From assembly GCF_021354595.1 (NCBI RefSeq), contig NZ_JADWYJ010000005.1:248001-312000 (forward strand): a stretch of DNA of 64,000 nt. Reading direction: 5' to 3'. Both the position numbers and the translations under genes were made by a program. The stretch is from Maribellus sp. CM-23. GTDB lineage: Bacteria; Bacteroidota; Bacteroidia; Bacteroidales; Prolixibacteraceae. Each line of letters opens with the position of its first letter. Within the stretch, counting starts at the first letter, position 1. Shown here piece by piece: positions 44,251 to 51,959 of the stretch. The notes beneath the pieces are model-generated. The model was given only the letters and a program-made list of their open reading frames with translations. It was not told the origin of the DNA and made no database searches.

Positions 44251-44347
44251 GTTGGCTTTTTTTATAAAGCTATTCAATACGTCTTATATGGAAAAAGCTG
44301 TTCCTGGATGAAGAAACAGCTTTCGAATTATGCAATACGGTATTCTT

Positions 44348-44863
44348 TTATTTATCGGCAAGTACAGCCTCTATTAAAAGCTCCAGGTTTACATCAAAAT
44401 TCATTGGTGCTTTTCGGGTGGTTCCTTTCACGGTAACTGTTATTTGTTTGTCCTCCATCAAATCTTCTCCAAAAGCGGCATATCCGCCTCCAAGCATTCC
44501 ATTGCTTGTAAAAGTAAGCGAATCAGGCGTATTTATTTCCATCGTAGTTTCTCCAACCGAAACGATTAAATGATTAATGGTATCTCCTTCTGAAAGGCCA
44601 CTTAGGCCATAGTTAACGGATTTGCCGAGAATGTATGTAATATCGTCCAACTTATCCTTAAGGTCATCATGGCCGTTAAGGGAATAAGTCTCCGAACCCG
44701 TAAATGCATAATCCGTTCTCCCCGACTCGTGCTCTATTGCCGATGCTTCGTTTACTTCAAACGATAATGTAAGCGGAAGTTTGGTTTCAATAACTACCGG
44801 GTCGTCATCACACGAAAAAAGGAAAAACGGAGCGAATAAAAGTAAAATGTGAATTTGTTTCAT
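44348..44863 (-). CDS. Small lipoprotein of unknown function (accessory block)
   Basis: 171 residues from the ATG at 44863 (MKQIHILLLFAPF); an upstream start at 44893 would push the signal peptide inward. The signal ends in LFSC (Cys18) followed by DDDP. The mature protein is beta-rich with EMEDKQITVTVKG-like strands and an N-terminal LPLTLSFEVNEAS. No family was recognised. Confidence 0.65.
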   Translation of the reverse strand: MKQIHILLLFAPFFLFSCDDDPVVIETKLPLTLSFEVNEASAIEHESGRTDYAFTGSETYSLNGHDDLKDKLDDITYILGKSVNYGLSGLSEGDTINHLIVSVGETTMEINTPDSLTFTSNGMLGGGYAAFGEDLMEDKQITVTVKGTTRKAPMNFDVNLELLIEAVLADK

Positions 44864-45243
44864 GGTTAATTTATTTAAAGTTTGAGAAGACAATTATATG
44901 AACATTAGTTTTAACAAAATATTTTTTTCAGCTCAATTAACAATTCTTGATTCTACTTAACTTAATTAGTGTTAATTGCTGTAATTTTTTTAATATTCTA
45001 TATCCAAGCTCGTTGATTACCCATTTTATTTGATGCTGTTTTATGCTTGATGGTAACGGTGGTGGTAGTAAGTTGTGGCGCTCCCGGGTATTTGCGGACT
45101 GTTCATCTGCTGGTTCCGATTTGCAATCGGGACCTTTTTGTGTTATATCTTTTTCAGCCTTGCAGGCCGAGGCACGATTTGCAAAATCGCGCCGGCGGAG
45201 TTGCTACAAAGAACTGCGGTTGAATTACCCACTGAACCACGCA
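44864..45243. other. 380-bp gene-free interval holding a 94-bp repeat copy
   Basis: AT-rich DNA upstream of the gene at 44348, then GC-richer sequence containing the first copy of the 94-bp hairpin repeat (45109-45202). No coding frame is supported; short plus-strand frames here arise from the repeat. Confidence 0.55.
45109..45202. repeat. 94-bp hairpin-rich direct repeat, copy 1
   Basis: Almost identical (two or three differences) and in the same orientation as 46589-46682. It holds three palindromes: GGTTCCGATT/AATCGGGACC, CCTTGCAGG-CCGAGG, and CGATTTGC-AAAATCG. The two copies bracket the erythromycin-esterase-like gene. Confidence 0.9.
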
Positions 45244-46536
45244 TTACATATAGCTTTTGTTGTTCCCTGTATTTTTATAAGTTGTTGGTTTCATATTTCT
45301 AACATAGATTACTCCATCAAATATTTTATACCATTTGCCAAAATGTGGTTTATGTCCAAGTATTATACTCTCAAATTCTTTATCCCCAACTGGTGCTTCC
45401 CTAATTCTTGAAAAGTCAATAAAAGCGTAATTCGATTCGATTTCCTGAGCAATTTTGAATTCCCAAGAGGTCTCAGGTGCTGAAACAGAGTCAATTTTAG
45501 AAAACGCATTGTATTCACCATTGCTAGATGTAAACGCTATACTAAAAACATTTTCGTTCCCAAATTCATTTGAAACATGTTCTGCAAAATTTGTAAATCC
45601 TTGATACAAATCATTACCCTCCTCATAAATAGCATCTCTAATTTTAGTTGCACCATGATAGTTTGCAGTCCATACAATTACTTTTTCATTCGGGAAAAAA
45701 TTATTGATGTACCAACTGAGATTTTTTGCCATTCTTTCATCTCTTAAAGGCACACTTGCTTCAAGTCCTGCTTTCATTTCGTATGTATATGAAATAAGAT
45801 TCTCTAACTCTAAAATTATTTGGGTTCTTGCTTCTACAGAACCTTTCTTACTCGCTTCTATCAGTTTTTTGATGGTGTTAACATCTTGGGTAAAGTGGTT
45901 AAAGTTGAAAGTTGAATCTTGAACGGCCTTGAATTTATTTGTGATTATAGCGTTGTGTTGTGTCAAGAAACGTTGAAAATCAAACTTGGTAGAACTAGAA
46001 ATATCAAAAGCGTCATCTAGAAATTTTGGAAAAAAACTGGCATAATAATTTAAAAAAGTATTATCTATCCCAATTATGTTTAATGAATCCTTTTTGTTCC
46101 ATACATAGTCTGCCATTGCTTTAAACTCATTAGTATAAGACCAAACATTACACAATCCCTTTTTAAACTCCAACTCTGCAGTTTTTGGTTTATCACTTTG
46201 CTGAATAACTGCACTTGCGTAATGCATATCAAATATGGTTGCTCCTTCGAATGCAAGAACCTTATAATTTAGTTCTTCATGCAAAAACTTAACAAGTCTG
46301 GTTTTTGCTTGGAATGTTGCACCGTCTCCGTGACTAGCCTCTCCCAGAAATACAATTTGTTTATTCTTGAGAACATTGTTCAAAAATATCAAATCGGCAA
46401 AATTGTCATCCGAAGGGGATATACTGCTAATTGGATATGTATTTTCAAGAATAATATCAGTTTCGTTTTTACAGCCCTGAAATGTAATTATTGATACAAT
46501 TAGACATAAATAAATAATGATTTGTTTCTGTTTCAT
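45244..46536 (-). CDS. Erythromycin-esterase-like lipoprotein
   Basis: 430 residues from the ATG at 46536 (MKQKQIIIYLC). The open frame continues upstream to 46716, but those 60 codons are the translated 94-bp repeat, so the upstream start is rejected. The signal ends in TFQGC (Cys22). The fold is that of the erythromycin esterase/EreA-like family: FLGEASHGDGATFQAK, VLAFEGATIFD, MADYVWNKKD and IVWTANYHGATKI. Members include macrolide esterases, but many are of unknown function, so resistance should not be assumed. It is AT-rich and bracketed by a duplicated repeat. Confidence 0.85.
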   Translation of the reverse strand: MKQKQIIIYLCLIVSIITFQGCKNETDIILENTYPISSISPSDDNFADLIFLNNVLKNKQIVFLGEASHGDGATFQAKTRLVKFLHEELNYKVLAFEGATIFDMHYASAVIQQSDKPKTAELEFKKGLCNVWSYTNEFKAMADYVWNKKDSLNIIGIDNTFLNYYASFFPKFLDDAFDISSSTKFDFQRFLTQHNAIITNKFKAVQDSTFNFNHFTQDVNTIKKLIEASKKGSVEARTQIILELENLISYTYEMKAGLEASVPLRDERMAKNLSWYINNFFPNEKVIVWTANYHGATKIRDAIYEEGNDLYQGFTNFAEHVSNEFGNENVFSIAFTSSNGEYNAFSKIDSVSAPETSWEFKIAQEIESNYAFIDFSRIREAPVGDKEFESIILGHKPHFGKWYKIFDGVIYVRNMKPTTYKNTGNNKSYM

Positions 46537-46557
46537 TTGTCTCAGTTTAATATTGGG

Positions 46558-46583
46558 CACAACGGTTGGTACTTGTTGTCGGT
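46558..46583. repeat. Spacer motif B, copy 2
   Basis: CACAACGGTTGGTACTTGTT followed by GTCGG, 22 bp upstream of the esterase-like gene start. With motif A copy 4 it could form the paired outer arms (GCACAAC / GTTGTGC) of a roughly 160-bp folded site. Confidence 0.55.
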
Positions 46584-46588
46584 GCTCA

Positions 46589-46682
46589 GCTGGTTCCGAT
46601 TTGCAATCGGGACCTTTTTGTGTTATATCTTTTTCAGCCTTGCAGGCCGAGGCACGATTGGCAAAATCGCGCCAGCGGAGTT
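46589..46682. repeat. 94-bp hairpin-rich direct repeat, copy 2
   Basis: Second copy of the repeat at 45109-45202, same orientation, 1480 bp away. It lies between spacer motifs A and B. Confidence 0.9.
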
Positions 46683-46693
46683 TTACCAGGTAC

Positions 46694-46733
46694 TTAAAAA
46701 TTAGGGGGTTGTGCAACGGTTATCCGTGTTAGC
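46694..46733. repeat. Spacer motif A, copy 4
   Basis: TTAAAAATTAGGGGGTTGTG followed by CAACGGTTATCCGTGTTAG, 11 bp beyond the stop of the membrane-protein gene at 46744. Confidence 0.6.
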
Positions 46734-46743
46734 TCCCTGTGCT

Positions 46744-48180
46744 TTATTTATTTTCAATTTTCTTTATCATTTCTGTTGTCAATTCTAAAATTCTTAGTGG
46801 ATATTTATCCCGAACTTCTCTTTGCTCCTCATGATTTAGCCAGCTATATTTTTGCGCATAATTCCTTTGCGAATATTCTTCTCTTAATTCATGTATTGCT
46901 TCTGTTGATTTTGATAATACAGGAAAATAACTGGAGAAATTTATGCTGTCATTGATATTATTTTTGATAAAACAGTCTGGATTATTTTTTATCAATTGCT
47001 TTATTGTCGATTTTAAATTGGCAATTTCAACTGTTTTTTCGTTAATCGTAATTATGCCATTTACGCTTTGTTTAATTTGAATAATATTGGGTGTTTCATT
47101 TATTTCCTGTTCAATTTCATTCAGTTTAGTCATATCTGAATACCAATTGGGTATTCTTGTAGGGAATGAAACATCTGGATAGTACTTAGTGTCAAAGTCT
47201 GCATCGGATGGAATTACAGCATATGAAATACGATAAATTCCTGAATTAGATAGTTCTGTTTTTAATTTATTTATAAAACCCATTTTAACATCACAATGAA
47301 TGTAAAGACGATAAACCATAAAAGGAATTTCAATCTCATCTCTCATTGATTGCCAATCACGGATTCTGAAATGCAAACTGTCTAATGGAATTCTTTTATT
47401 ATCCGCTACAATAATTGGGTTAGAACTTTCCTTATCGTCTTTAGAAAACACAACATAAATATCCTCAATTAAGGAAAGTTTTTCTGGTCTTTCATAAAAT
47501 ACAGAAAACGGAAGGTCAAGTTTATATTGATAATGAATGTTTTTACTTAAAATACTTTTATTGATGACTTTATAATTTATCAAATTTATTTTTGATAATC
47601 CGAATGAAAGAGCTGCAACACACAGAATTGAAGCCGATAGCCATTTTAAACTTTTGCGAATGTAGGTTAACCTTATTGTATTCCAGCTTTGAAGGAATAG
47701 TGTGATTGTAATAAGAATAAATACATAATTATAGTCAGGATAGAGGCTGAAAAGATGCCAGCTTCCATGAAATGTGAATCCGAAAAAGAGTCCAAAAACG
47801 ACAGCCAATTTTGAAAACCAACTTAAAAAATACCAGTTTAAAAATCTTTGGTCGTTGACAATTGCTGTCTTTCTATGATTACGGATTCCAAATATCTTTT
47901 TGGGTTGGTCAAACCAGAAAACGAAGCAAACTGATTGTCCAATGATAACTGATAAGAATGCAAAGAATAGATTGTAAAAGGTTACCTCTTTGTCTGTAAG
48001 AACCCACAAATCATATTTCTCGGTAACGGAAAGAATTCGAAATGATTCTCTCATGATATAAAGGAATGAGTAAAAGGAGAACGAATAAAGCAATCCCAAA
48101 ATTCCTCCAACTATCAACCTAAATCTTGAAAGTTCTATAAAATTGGGCTCTTTATGTAAAAAATTTTTACTCAGTGTCAT
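46744..48180 (-). CDS. Multi-pass membrane protein of unknown function (accessory block)
   Basis: 478 residues. About five hydrophobic segments occupy the first 205 residues (for example GGILGLLYSFSFYSFLYIM, FYNLFFAFLSVIIGQSVCFV, FLSWFSKLAVVFGLFFGFTF), followed by a 270-residue soluble part with mixed strands and a helical end (EEQREVRDKYPLRILELTTEMI). No enzymatic or transporter signature was seen. Very AT-rich compared with neighbours outside the block, consistent with recent transfer. Confidence 0.7.
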   Translation of the reverse strand: MTLSKNFLHKEPNFIELSRFRLIVGGILGLLYSFSFYSFLYIMRESFRILSVTEKYDLWVLTDKEVTFYNLFFAFLSVIIGQSVCFVFWFDQPKKIFGIRNHRKTAIVNDQRFLNWYFLSWFSKLAVVFGLFFGFTFHGSWHLFSLYPDYNYVFILITITLFLQSWNTIRLTYIRKSLKWLSASILCVAALSFGLSKINLINYKVINKSILSKNIHYQYKLDLPFSVFYERPEKLSLIEDIYVVFSKDDKESSNPIIVADNKRIPLDSLHFRIRDWQSMRDEIEIPFMVYRLYIHCDVKMGFINKLKTELSNSGIYRISYAVIPSDADFDTKYYPDVSFPTRIPNWYSDMTKLNEIEQEINETPNIIQIKQSVNGIITINEKTVEIANLKSTIKQLIKNNPDCFIKNNINDSINFSSYFPVLSKSTEAIHELREEYSQRNYAQKYSWLNHEEQREVRDKYPLRILELTTEMIKKIENK

Positions 48181-48282
48181 TTTGGTTTTCTTTCAGCATG
48201 AAGCACAACGCCCGCGTAACGCATCTTTTATCCAATCAATATCTTCTATAGGAACAACAAAAAGTATCGTTCCCAATAAAAT

Positions 48283-48428
48283 ACACTTGTAAAGCACGCC
48301 TTTTATGTATTCCTAATTTCTCTCTGTTTTTATGTGATCAAGCGTATTCAACGGTTTTTGATAATTTACAGGTTAAATATAAACAGAAATTCAACCAAGG
48401 CTTTTCTAAACAGGGTGTTATCAGGCAT
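48283..48428. repeat. 145-bp interspersed repeat, copy 2
   Basis: Second copy of 42982-43126, same orientation, 5.3 kb away. It lies 100 bp upstream of the gene at 46744, just as copy 1 lies upstream of the gene at 42237. The remainder of 48181-48453 holds no gene. Confidence 0.75.
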
Positions 48429-48453
48429 AATCCGCCGGCCGGAGTTCGCGGTT

Positions 48454-48771
48454 CTAAGTAAAACCCTCGTTAAGCTCGCTTTTTACCCCGAACGGCTTGA
48501 AAAAAGTGAGCCTGTTCTCGCTTAAAGTTAGAATGTTCTCGTTTTTAGTGAGAAAGTTCTCACTTTTTACAAGGAAGTTCTCGTTGAAAGTTAGGATGTT
48601 CTCACTTTTAGCAAGCTTCTTCTCACTTAAAGTTAGAATGTTCTTGCTTTGAGGGAGAAAGTTCTCGTTTAAAGGTAGCTTTATCTCGTTCGGAGCTAGC
48701 TTCGCAATAGCAGTAGTTCCGTGCTGCCGTACTGCTGTGTTTTTCTCGTAGCTCTTCTTCTTTGTCCCCAT
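48454..48771 (-). CDS. Heptad-repeat small protein on a 21-bp tandem array
   Basis: 105 residues. The N-terminal 35 residues (MGTKKKSYEKN, then GTTAIAKLAPNEIKLPLNEN) look like a unique sequence. The rest is a 7-residue repeat of the type SENILTL/NENFLVK, repeated about eight times. The frame is open through the whole array because the 21-bp period is a multiple of three. It may be a genuine small coiled or fibrous protein or merely an open frame through repeats. Conservation of the unique N-terminus in other genomes would decide. Confidence 0.45.
   Translation of the reverse strand: MGTKKKSYEKNTAVRQHGTTAIAKLAPNEIKLPLNENFLPQSKNILTLSEKKLAKSENILTFNENFLVKSENFLTKNENILTLSENRLTFFKPFGVKSELNEGFT
48505..48690. 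repeat. 21-bp tandem repeat array
   Basis: The core TTCTC (or TTCTT) recurs at 48515, 48536, 48557, 48578, 48599, 48620, 48641 and 48662, an exact 21-bp spacing. Units differ by point changes, mostly alternating between T-C-A-C-T-T and T-C-G-T-T-T forms. Its codon phase is kept throughout the ORF on the minus strand. Confidence 0.9.
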
Positions 48772-49235
48772 TTTCGAGGGGGACGAGGAATTCCGGAGGC
48801 TCTGACGACGGAATGACGGAGGGGGTCAGGCCGTGGCAGAGTTCAAAGTTCAGAGTTCAGAGTTCAGGGTTCAGAGTTCAGGGTTCAGAGTTCAGAGTTC
48901 AGGGTTCAGAGTTCAAAGTTCAGAGTTTGGAGTTCAGGTTCCAGTGGTGAGCTCCCTGCTCTTCGCTCCTTGCTCCCTGCTCCTTGCTCTTTGCAATTTA
49001 ACAGTTTTTCATTTTGACAATAGCATGCAGCTCTTTGCTTATTCGCGCATTTTCATTGAAGGATTGAAGGACTGAAGACTGATGGATTGATGGACTGAAG
49101 GATTGAGGGACTGGAAGGCAGAATTTGCAATATTCAATAATCAATTACCAACGACTCGAAGCTCATGGTTTGTAGCTCACAGCTCTTAGCTTATTTCCGC
49201 GAAAAATTCAGGATAGACGGAAGGATAATTAACTG
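48772..49235. repeat. Serial heptanucleotide repeat arrays in a gene-free interval
   Basis: Four different short arrays follow each other. 48840-48939: about 14 units of AGTTCAG/GGTTCAG. 48950-48995: GCTCCCT/GCTCCTT/GCTCTTT units. 49054-49116: GGATTGAA/GGACTGAA units (mostly 8 bp). 49160-49194: AGCTCAT/AGCTCAC/AGCTTAT units. No gene is supported; the 62-codon plus-strand frame here is the repeat read as protein. Confidence 0.85.
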
Positions 49236-49703
49236 CTAACGGGGATCGGGTATGCGCTTACCTCTTGGAAAACGTTTCCCCAATTCTTCAACTGCTTCTT
49301 TGGCGCCGGGTTGCCCCATGGTAGCCGCATTTTTCAGCACTTTATAGATCGAAAGCGATGCGCTGTAGGCCTCGCTTCCGGCAAGGATCATACTATCGTC
49401 CAACTCGTTGCTAATGCGTTCGAGCTGGGTGAAATAGGTACGAATGGCTTTTACTGCCTCAAAATCGGCAGTAGCTTCGGGTACATCAATAAAGGCAGGC
49501 ATATACTGTGGATATTCCTGCGCGTATTCCACCGCTTTTTCAACAAAAGCCACGGTTTTATCGCCCATCTTGGGCAGCTCTTTACGCTCGTCGGGCGTAA
49601 GGGTCATTAACTTAGGTTCCAGTACGGTAGCCAGTACCTGGATGGCCTGGTTTACCTGGTCCTTTTCTTCATCGGTTAAATGGAATGAAAATCGATCTTC
49701 CAT
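49236..49703 (-). CDS. Small helical protein of unknown function
   Basis: 155 residues from the ATG at 49703 (MEDRFSFHLTDEEKDQ); the longer frame to 49859 adds a leader with no folding logic and is rejected. It is almost all helical with LMTLTPDERKELPKMGDKT and an ending KEAVEELGKRFPRGKR. No signal peptide or known motif. I think it is real because the frame is clean and the codon use matches core genes, but I cannot name a family. Confidence 0.65.
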   Translation of the reverse strand: MEDRFSFHLTDEEKDQVNQAIQVLATVLEPKLMTLTPDERKELPKMGDKTVAFVEKAVEYAQEYPQYMPAFIDVPEATADFEAVKAIRTYFTQLERISNELDDSMILAGSEAYSASLSIYKVLKNAATMGQPGAKEAVEELGKRFPRGKRIPDPR

Positions 49704-49978
49704 AAGATTTAAATTTGATTTGAAATTTGGGGTACACTGGAGTTTTTGGGGATATTTCCCTGCCACCCTTCCGGCTGCCAGGTACCTAAACATGTATACA
49801 GGGTTTCCGCTATCCTGAATTTCAAAAAAAAGATAATGCAATTGAGACATATAAATCAAGGCTTGCGATTATGCTATGGAGCATCTGTACAATGAGTTGC
49901 GTTGTGTGTTGCCCGTTTTTTGGGGCGACGGTCATCCGGTTTTCTTTTTGTACATTGGCGTTTTGAATCATCAGCTTT

Positions 49979-50866
49979 ATGGCGCAACCTGTAAAATCTT
50001 ATTTGTATGCGGGCCTGGCCGTGTTGTTTTGGTCGACCGTGGCAACCGCCTTTAAACTGGCTTTGGCCGAATACGACTTTATCCAGGTTATTTTTTACGC
50101 ATCGGCCGTAACGGTTGTGTTGCTTTTTGCGGTTTTACTGTTTCAGCGGAAAGTACATTTAATCGCCCGGGTAACTCCGCGGCAATGGACGCATTCGTTG
50201 CTCATGGGCGCTTTCAATCCCTTGCTGTACTACCTGGTGTTGTTTAAAGCCTACTCCCTGCTTCCGGCGCAGGTGGCGCAACCTTTGAACATGATCTGGC
50301 CCATTACGCTGGCCTTGTTGTCGGTGCCGCTGCTGAACCAAAAAATTGGCTGGATAAGCTTTGGGGCGCTGATGGTTAGTTTTACCGGGGTGTTTTTTAT
50401 TTCGTCGCAGGGTGGTTTCGACGGGTTTCGCAATACAAACGTGCTGGGCGTTTCCCTGGCGGTGGGGAGTTCGGTATTGTGGTCGCTGTACTGGATCTTT
50501 AATGTGCGCGACCGCCGCGACGAAGTGCTGAAACTCTTCCTGAATTTTGCCATCGGTTTTGTTTACCTCTTGCCCGTGATGGCGCTTTTCTCTTCGTTCA
50601 GAATAACGCTCAACACAGGGTTTTACGCCATCGTTTATACCGGAATTTTTGAGGTGGGCATTACCTATGTGCTTTGGCTCAAAGCCATGAACCTGACCAC
50701 CAGCAATGCCAAAATCGGGAACCTCGTGTTTTTTGCGCCGTTTCTTTCGCTGGTGTTTATTCATTTTATTCTGAAAGAAACCATTTATGTCACCACGTTT
50801 ATCGGCCTGGCTTTTATTGTGTCGGGCGTGCTTCTTCAGCAACTCGACAGGCGAAAAGGACGGTGA
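49979..50866 (+). CDS. EamA-family drug/metabolite transporter
   Basis: 295 residues with ten predicted transmembrane helices arranged as two EamA repeats (first AGLAVLFWSTVATAFKLAL, second GVSLAVGSSVLWSLYWIF). The charged loop NVRDRRDEVLK connects helices of the second repeat. Family members export amino acids, purines or other metabolites; the substrate cannot be read from sequence. Confidence 0.9.
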   Translation: MAQPVKSYLYAGLAVLFWSTVATAFKLALAEYDFIQVIFYASAVTVVLLFAVLLFQRKVHLIARVTPRQWTHSLLMGAFNPLLYYLVLFKAYSLLPAQVAQPLNMIWPITLALLSVPLLNQKIGWISFGALMVSFTGVFFISSQGGFDGFRNTNVLGVSLAVGSSVLWSLYWIFNVRDRRDEVLKLFLNFAIGFVYLLPVMALFSSFRITLNTGFYAIVYTGIFEVGITYVLWLKAMNLTTSNAKIGNLVFFAPFLSLVFIHFILKETIYVTTFIGLAFIVSGVLLQQLDRRKGR

Positions 50867-51213
50867 CGGGTGGGGGTTAAAAGGATTTTTTGTTGAGGGT
50901 TAATAATCGATGTTTTTTTGGCTGTTAAAACATCGGGGAGAATGATTTATCCGACACTGAAAGTGTCGAACATAAATAACCCGGTGCGCCTGCACGGCTT
51001 TTGACGGGAAGCGCCGGGCTAAGGAAAGACCCGATCTCGTCCGGCGAAGAAAGTTGTTAGTTGATGAATCGGGATTCCGGACGAAAACAGGCTGATCATC
51101 ATTTTATTAAGTAGTGTAGTTAATGATAGAAAAAAGAAGATTCCAGCAGATATTTTATCGCAACAAGTAAATTATTGTTTACCTTTGAGTGGGATTTAGA
51201 AAGATTCAGTTAC
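50867..51213. other. Intergenic interval with hairpins upstream of hicAB
   Basis: Gene-free. Holds a perfect hairpin CGACACT-GAA-AGTGTCG (50952-50968), a GC-rich region with arms CCCGG and CCGGG (about 50980-51018), and a CGTCCGG/CCGGACG pair (51039-51083). The hicAB -7 box is at its end. It could contain a structured RNA, but no known class was recognised. Confidence 0.5.
51180..51187 (+). promoter_or_regulatory. Bacteroidota -7 box upstream of hicA
   Basis: TACCTTTG matches TAnnTTTG exactly, 27 bp before the chosen hicA ATG. It lies downstream of the alternative start at 51175, arguing against that start. Confidence 0.55.
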
Positions 51214-51402
51214 ATGAAATGCTCCGAATTATTTCGACTCTTGAAAAAAGATGGCTGGTACCCGATTTCACAAAAAGGGTCGCATGTTAAATTAAAACAT
51301 GACCAAAAAGAGGGAATAATAATTTTTCCAAACCATGGGAGCCAGGAAGTCGGAAAAGGACTTGAGAAGAAAATTTTGAGAGATGCAGGAATTACACTTT
51401 AA
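51214..51402 (+). CDS. hicA: HicA-family mRNA interferase toxin
   Basis: 62 residues (MKCSELFRLLKKDGWY). The dsRBD-like fold is recognisable from SQKGSHVKLKHDQ, which contains the catalytic His of HicA (GSHVK), and the C-terminal KGLEKKILRDAGI. It cleaves mRNA when free of antitoxin. It is followed 11 bp later by hicB on the same strand. The start was chosen for fold length and for the -7 box. Confidence 0.9.
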   Translation: MKCSELFRLLKKDGWYPISQKGSHVKLKHDQKEGIIIFPNHGSQEVGKGLEKKILRDAGITL

Positions 51403-51413
51403 AGACATGAATC

Positions 51414-51809
51414 ATGAAAGCGTTTAAGAAAAAAATTAAAATAATAGTTGAAAAAACAAAGACCGGATTTTCTGCTTATTCTGAAGAATATCCAATATTT
51501 ACAACAGGAAGGACTATTCCTGAATTAATAAATAATGCGCTCGAAGCCACTCAATTAAATTTTGAAGAAGAATTTGAAATTACACACGAGAATTTAAAAT
51601 TTGAAATTGACTTTGCTCAATTCTTCCAGTATTATAAAGTGCTCAACGCAAAGTTTCTTGCTGAAAAGATTGGGATGAATCCTACTCTGTTATCTCAGTA
51701 TGTGCAAGGACACAAAAAGCCATCGGAAAGCCAAACTGAGAAAATATTAAGTGGAATTCACCAGATTGGACAAGAATTGTCTGAAATGAACCTGATTTAT
51801 AAAGCATAG
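51414..51809 (+). CDS. hicB: HicB-family antitoxin with C-terminal helix-turn-helix
   Basis: 131 residues. The N-terminal part is a partially degraded RNase H-like HicB fold (IIVEKTKTGFSAYSEEYP, FTTGRTIPELINNALEATQ). The C-terminal part is an XRE-type helix-turn-helix (FLAEKIGMNPTLLSQYVQGHKKPS), which should autoregulate the hicAB promoter. The pair forms a type II toxin-antitoxin module. Confidence 0.9.
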   Translation: MKAFKKKIKIIVEKTKTGFSAYSEEYPIFTTGRTIPELINNALEATQLNFEEEFEITHENLKFEIDFAQFFQYYKVLNAKFLAEKIGMNPTLLSQYVQGHKKPSESQTEKILSGIHQIGQELSEMNLIYKA

Positions 51810-51959
51810 AACACGGGCTATAACATTTGCAAATTGCATTTCGGATGCAGTGGGATGCGTTGTCTCTGCTCATTTCTGCAAAACACAATAAATCACGAAC
51901 CAGCCACAACTTCTCGCAATAAATCGCAATAAGTTACCACAAGTCACTATTTTTATTGG

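Larger units (their letters stand above)
43790..44347. other. 558-bp interval with palindromic spacer and decayed ORF
   Basis: Contains, from left to right, motif B (43855-43880), an imperfect palindrome with arms TGCATGTTGTTGGGG (43868) and CCCCACAATGCA (43963), a decayed zinc-ribbon fragment, and motif A copy 3 (44210-44250). A hairpin AAAAAGCTGTTCC / GAAACAGCTTTC lies at about 44294-44330, likely the terminator of the gene at 44348. Confidence 0.55.

Noticed and set aside
45244..46536. Macrolide resistance determinant
   Set aside because: The family pattern is present, but many such lipoproteins have unknown roles and no resistance context is seen.
46537..46716. N-terminal extension of the esterase-like gene
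   Set aside because: The extra 60 codons are the 94-bp repeat and spacer read as protein; a proper lipoprotein signal begins at 46536.
42181..48430. Definite integron call
   Set aside because: No integron integrase is visible and the spacer arms only partly match the attC consensus, so it is reported as cassette-like only.
48505..48690. Possible CRISPR array
   Set aside because: Units are contiguous 21-bp repeats without unique spacers, and no cas genes are nearby.
48762..48950. 62-codon plus-strand frame with FRVQGSE repeats
   Set aside because: It is the translated heptanucleotide array; the period of seven does not preserve a codon phase and no unique sequence supports a gene.
50159..50842. 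227-codon open frame on the minus strand
   Set aside because: It lies opposite the EamA transporter gene, is extremely rich in Arg/His/Gln, and shows no family pattern.
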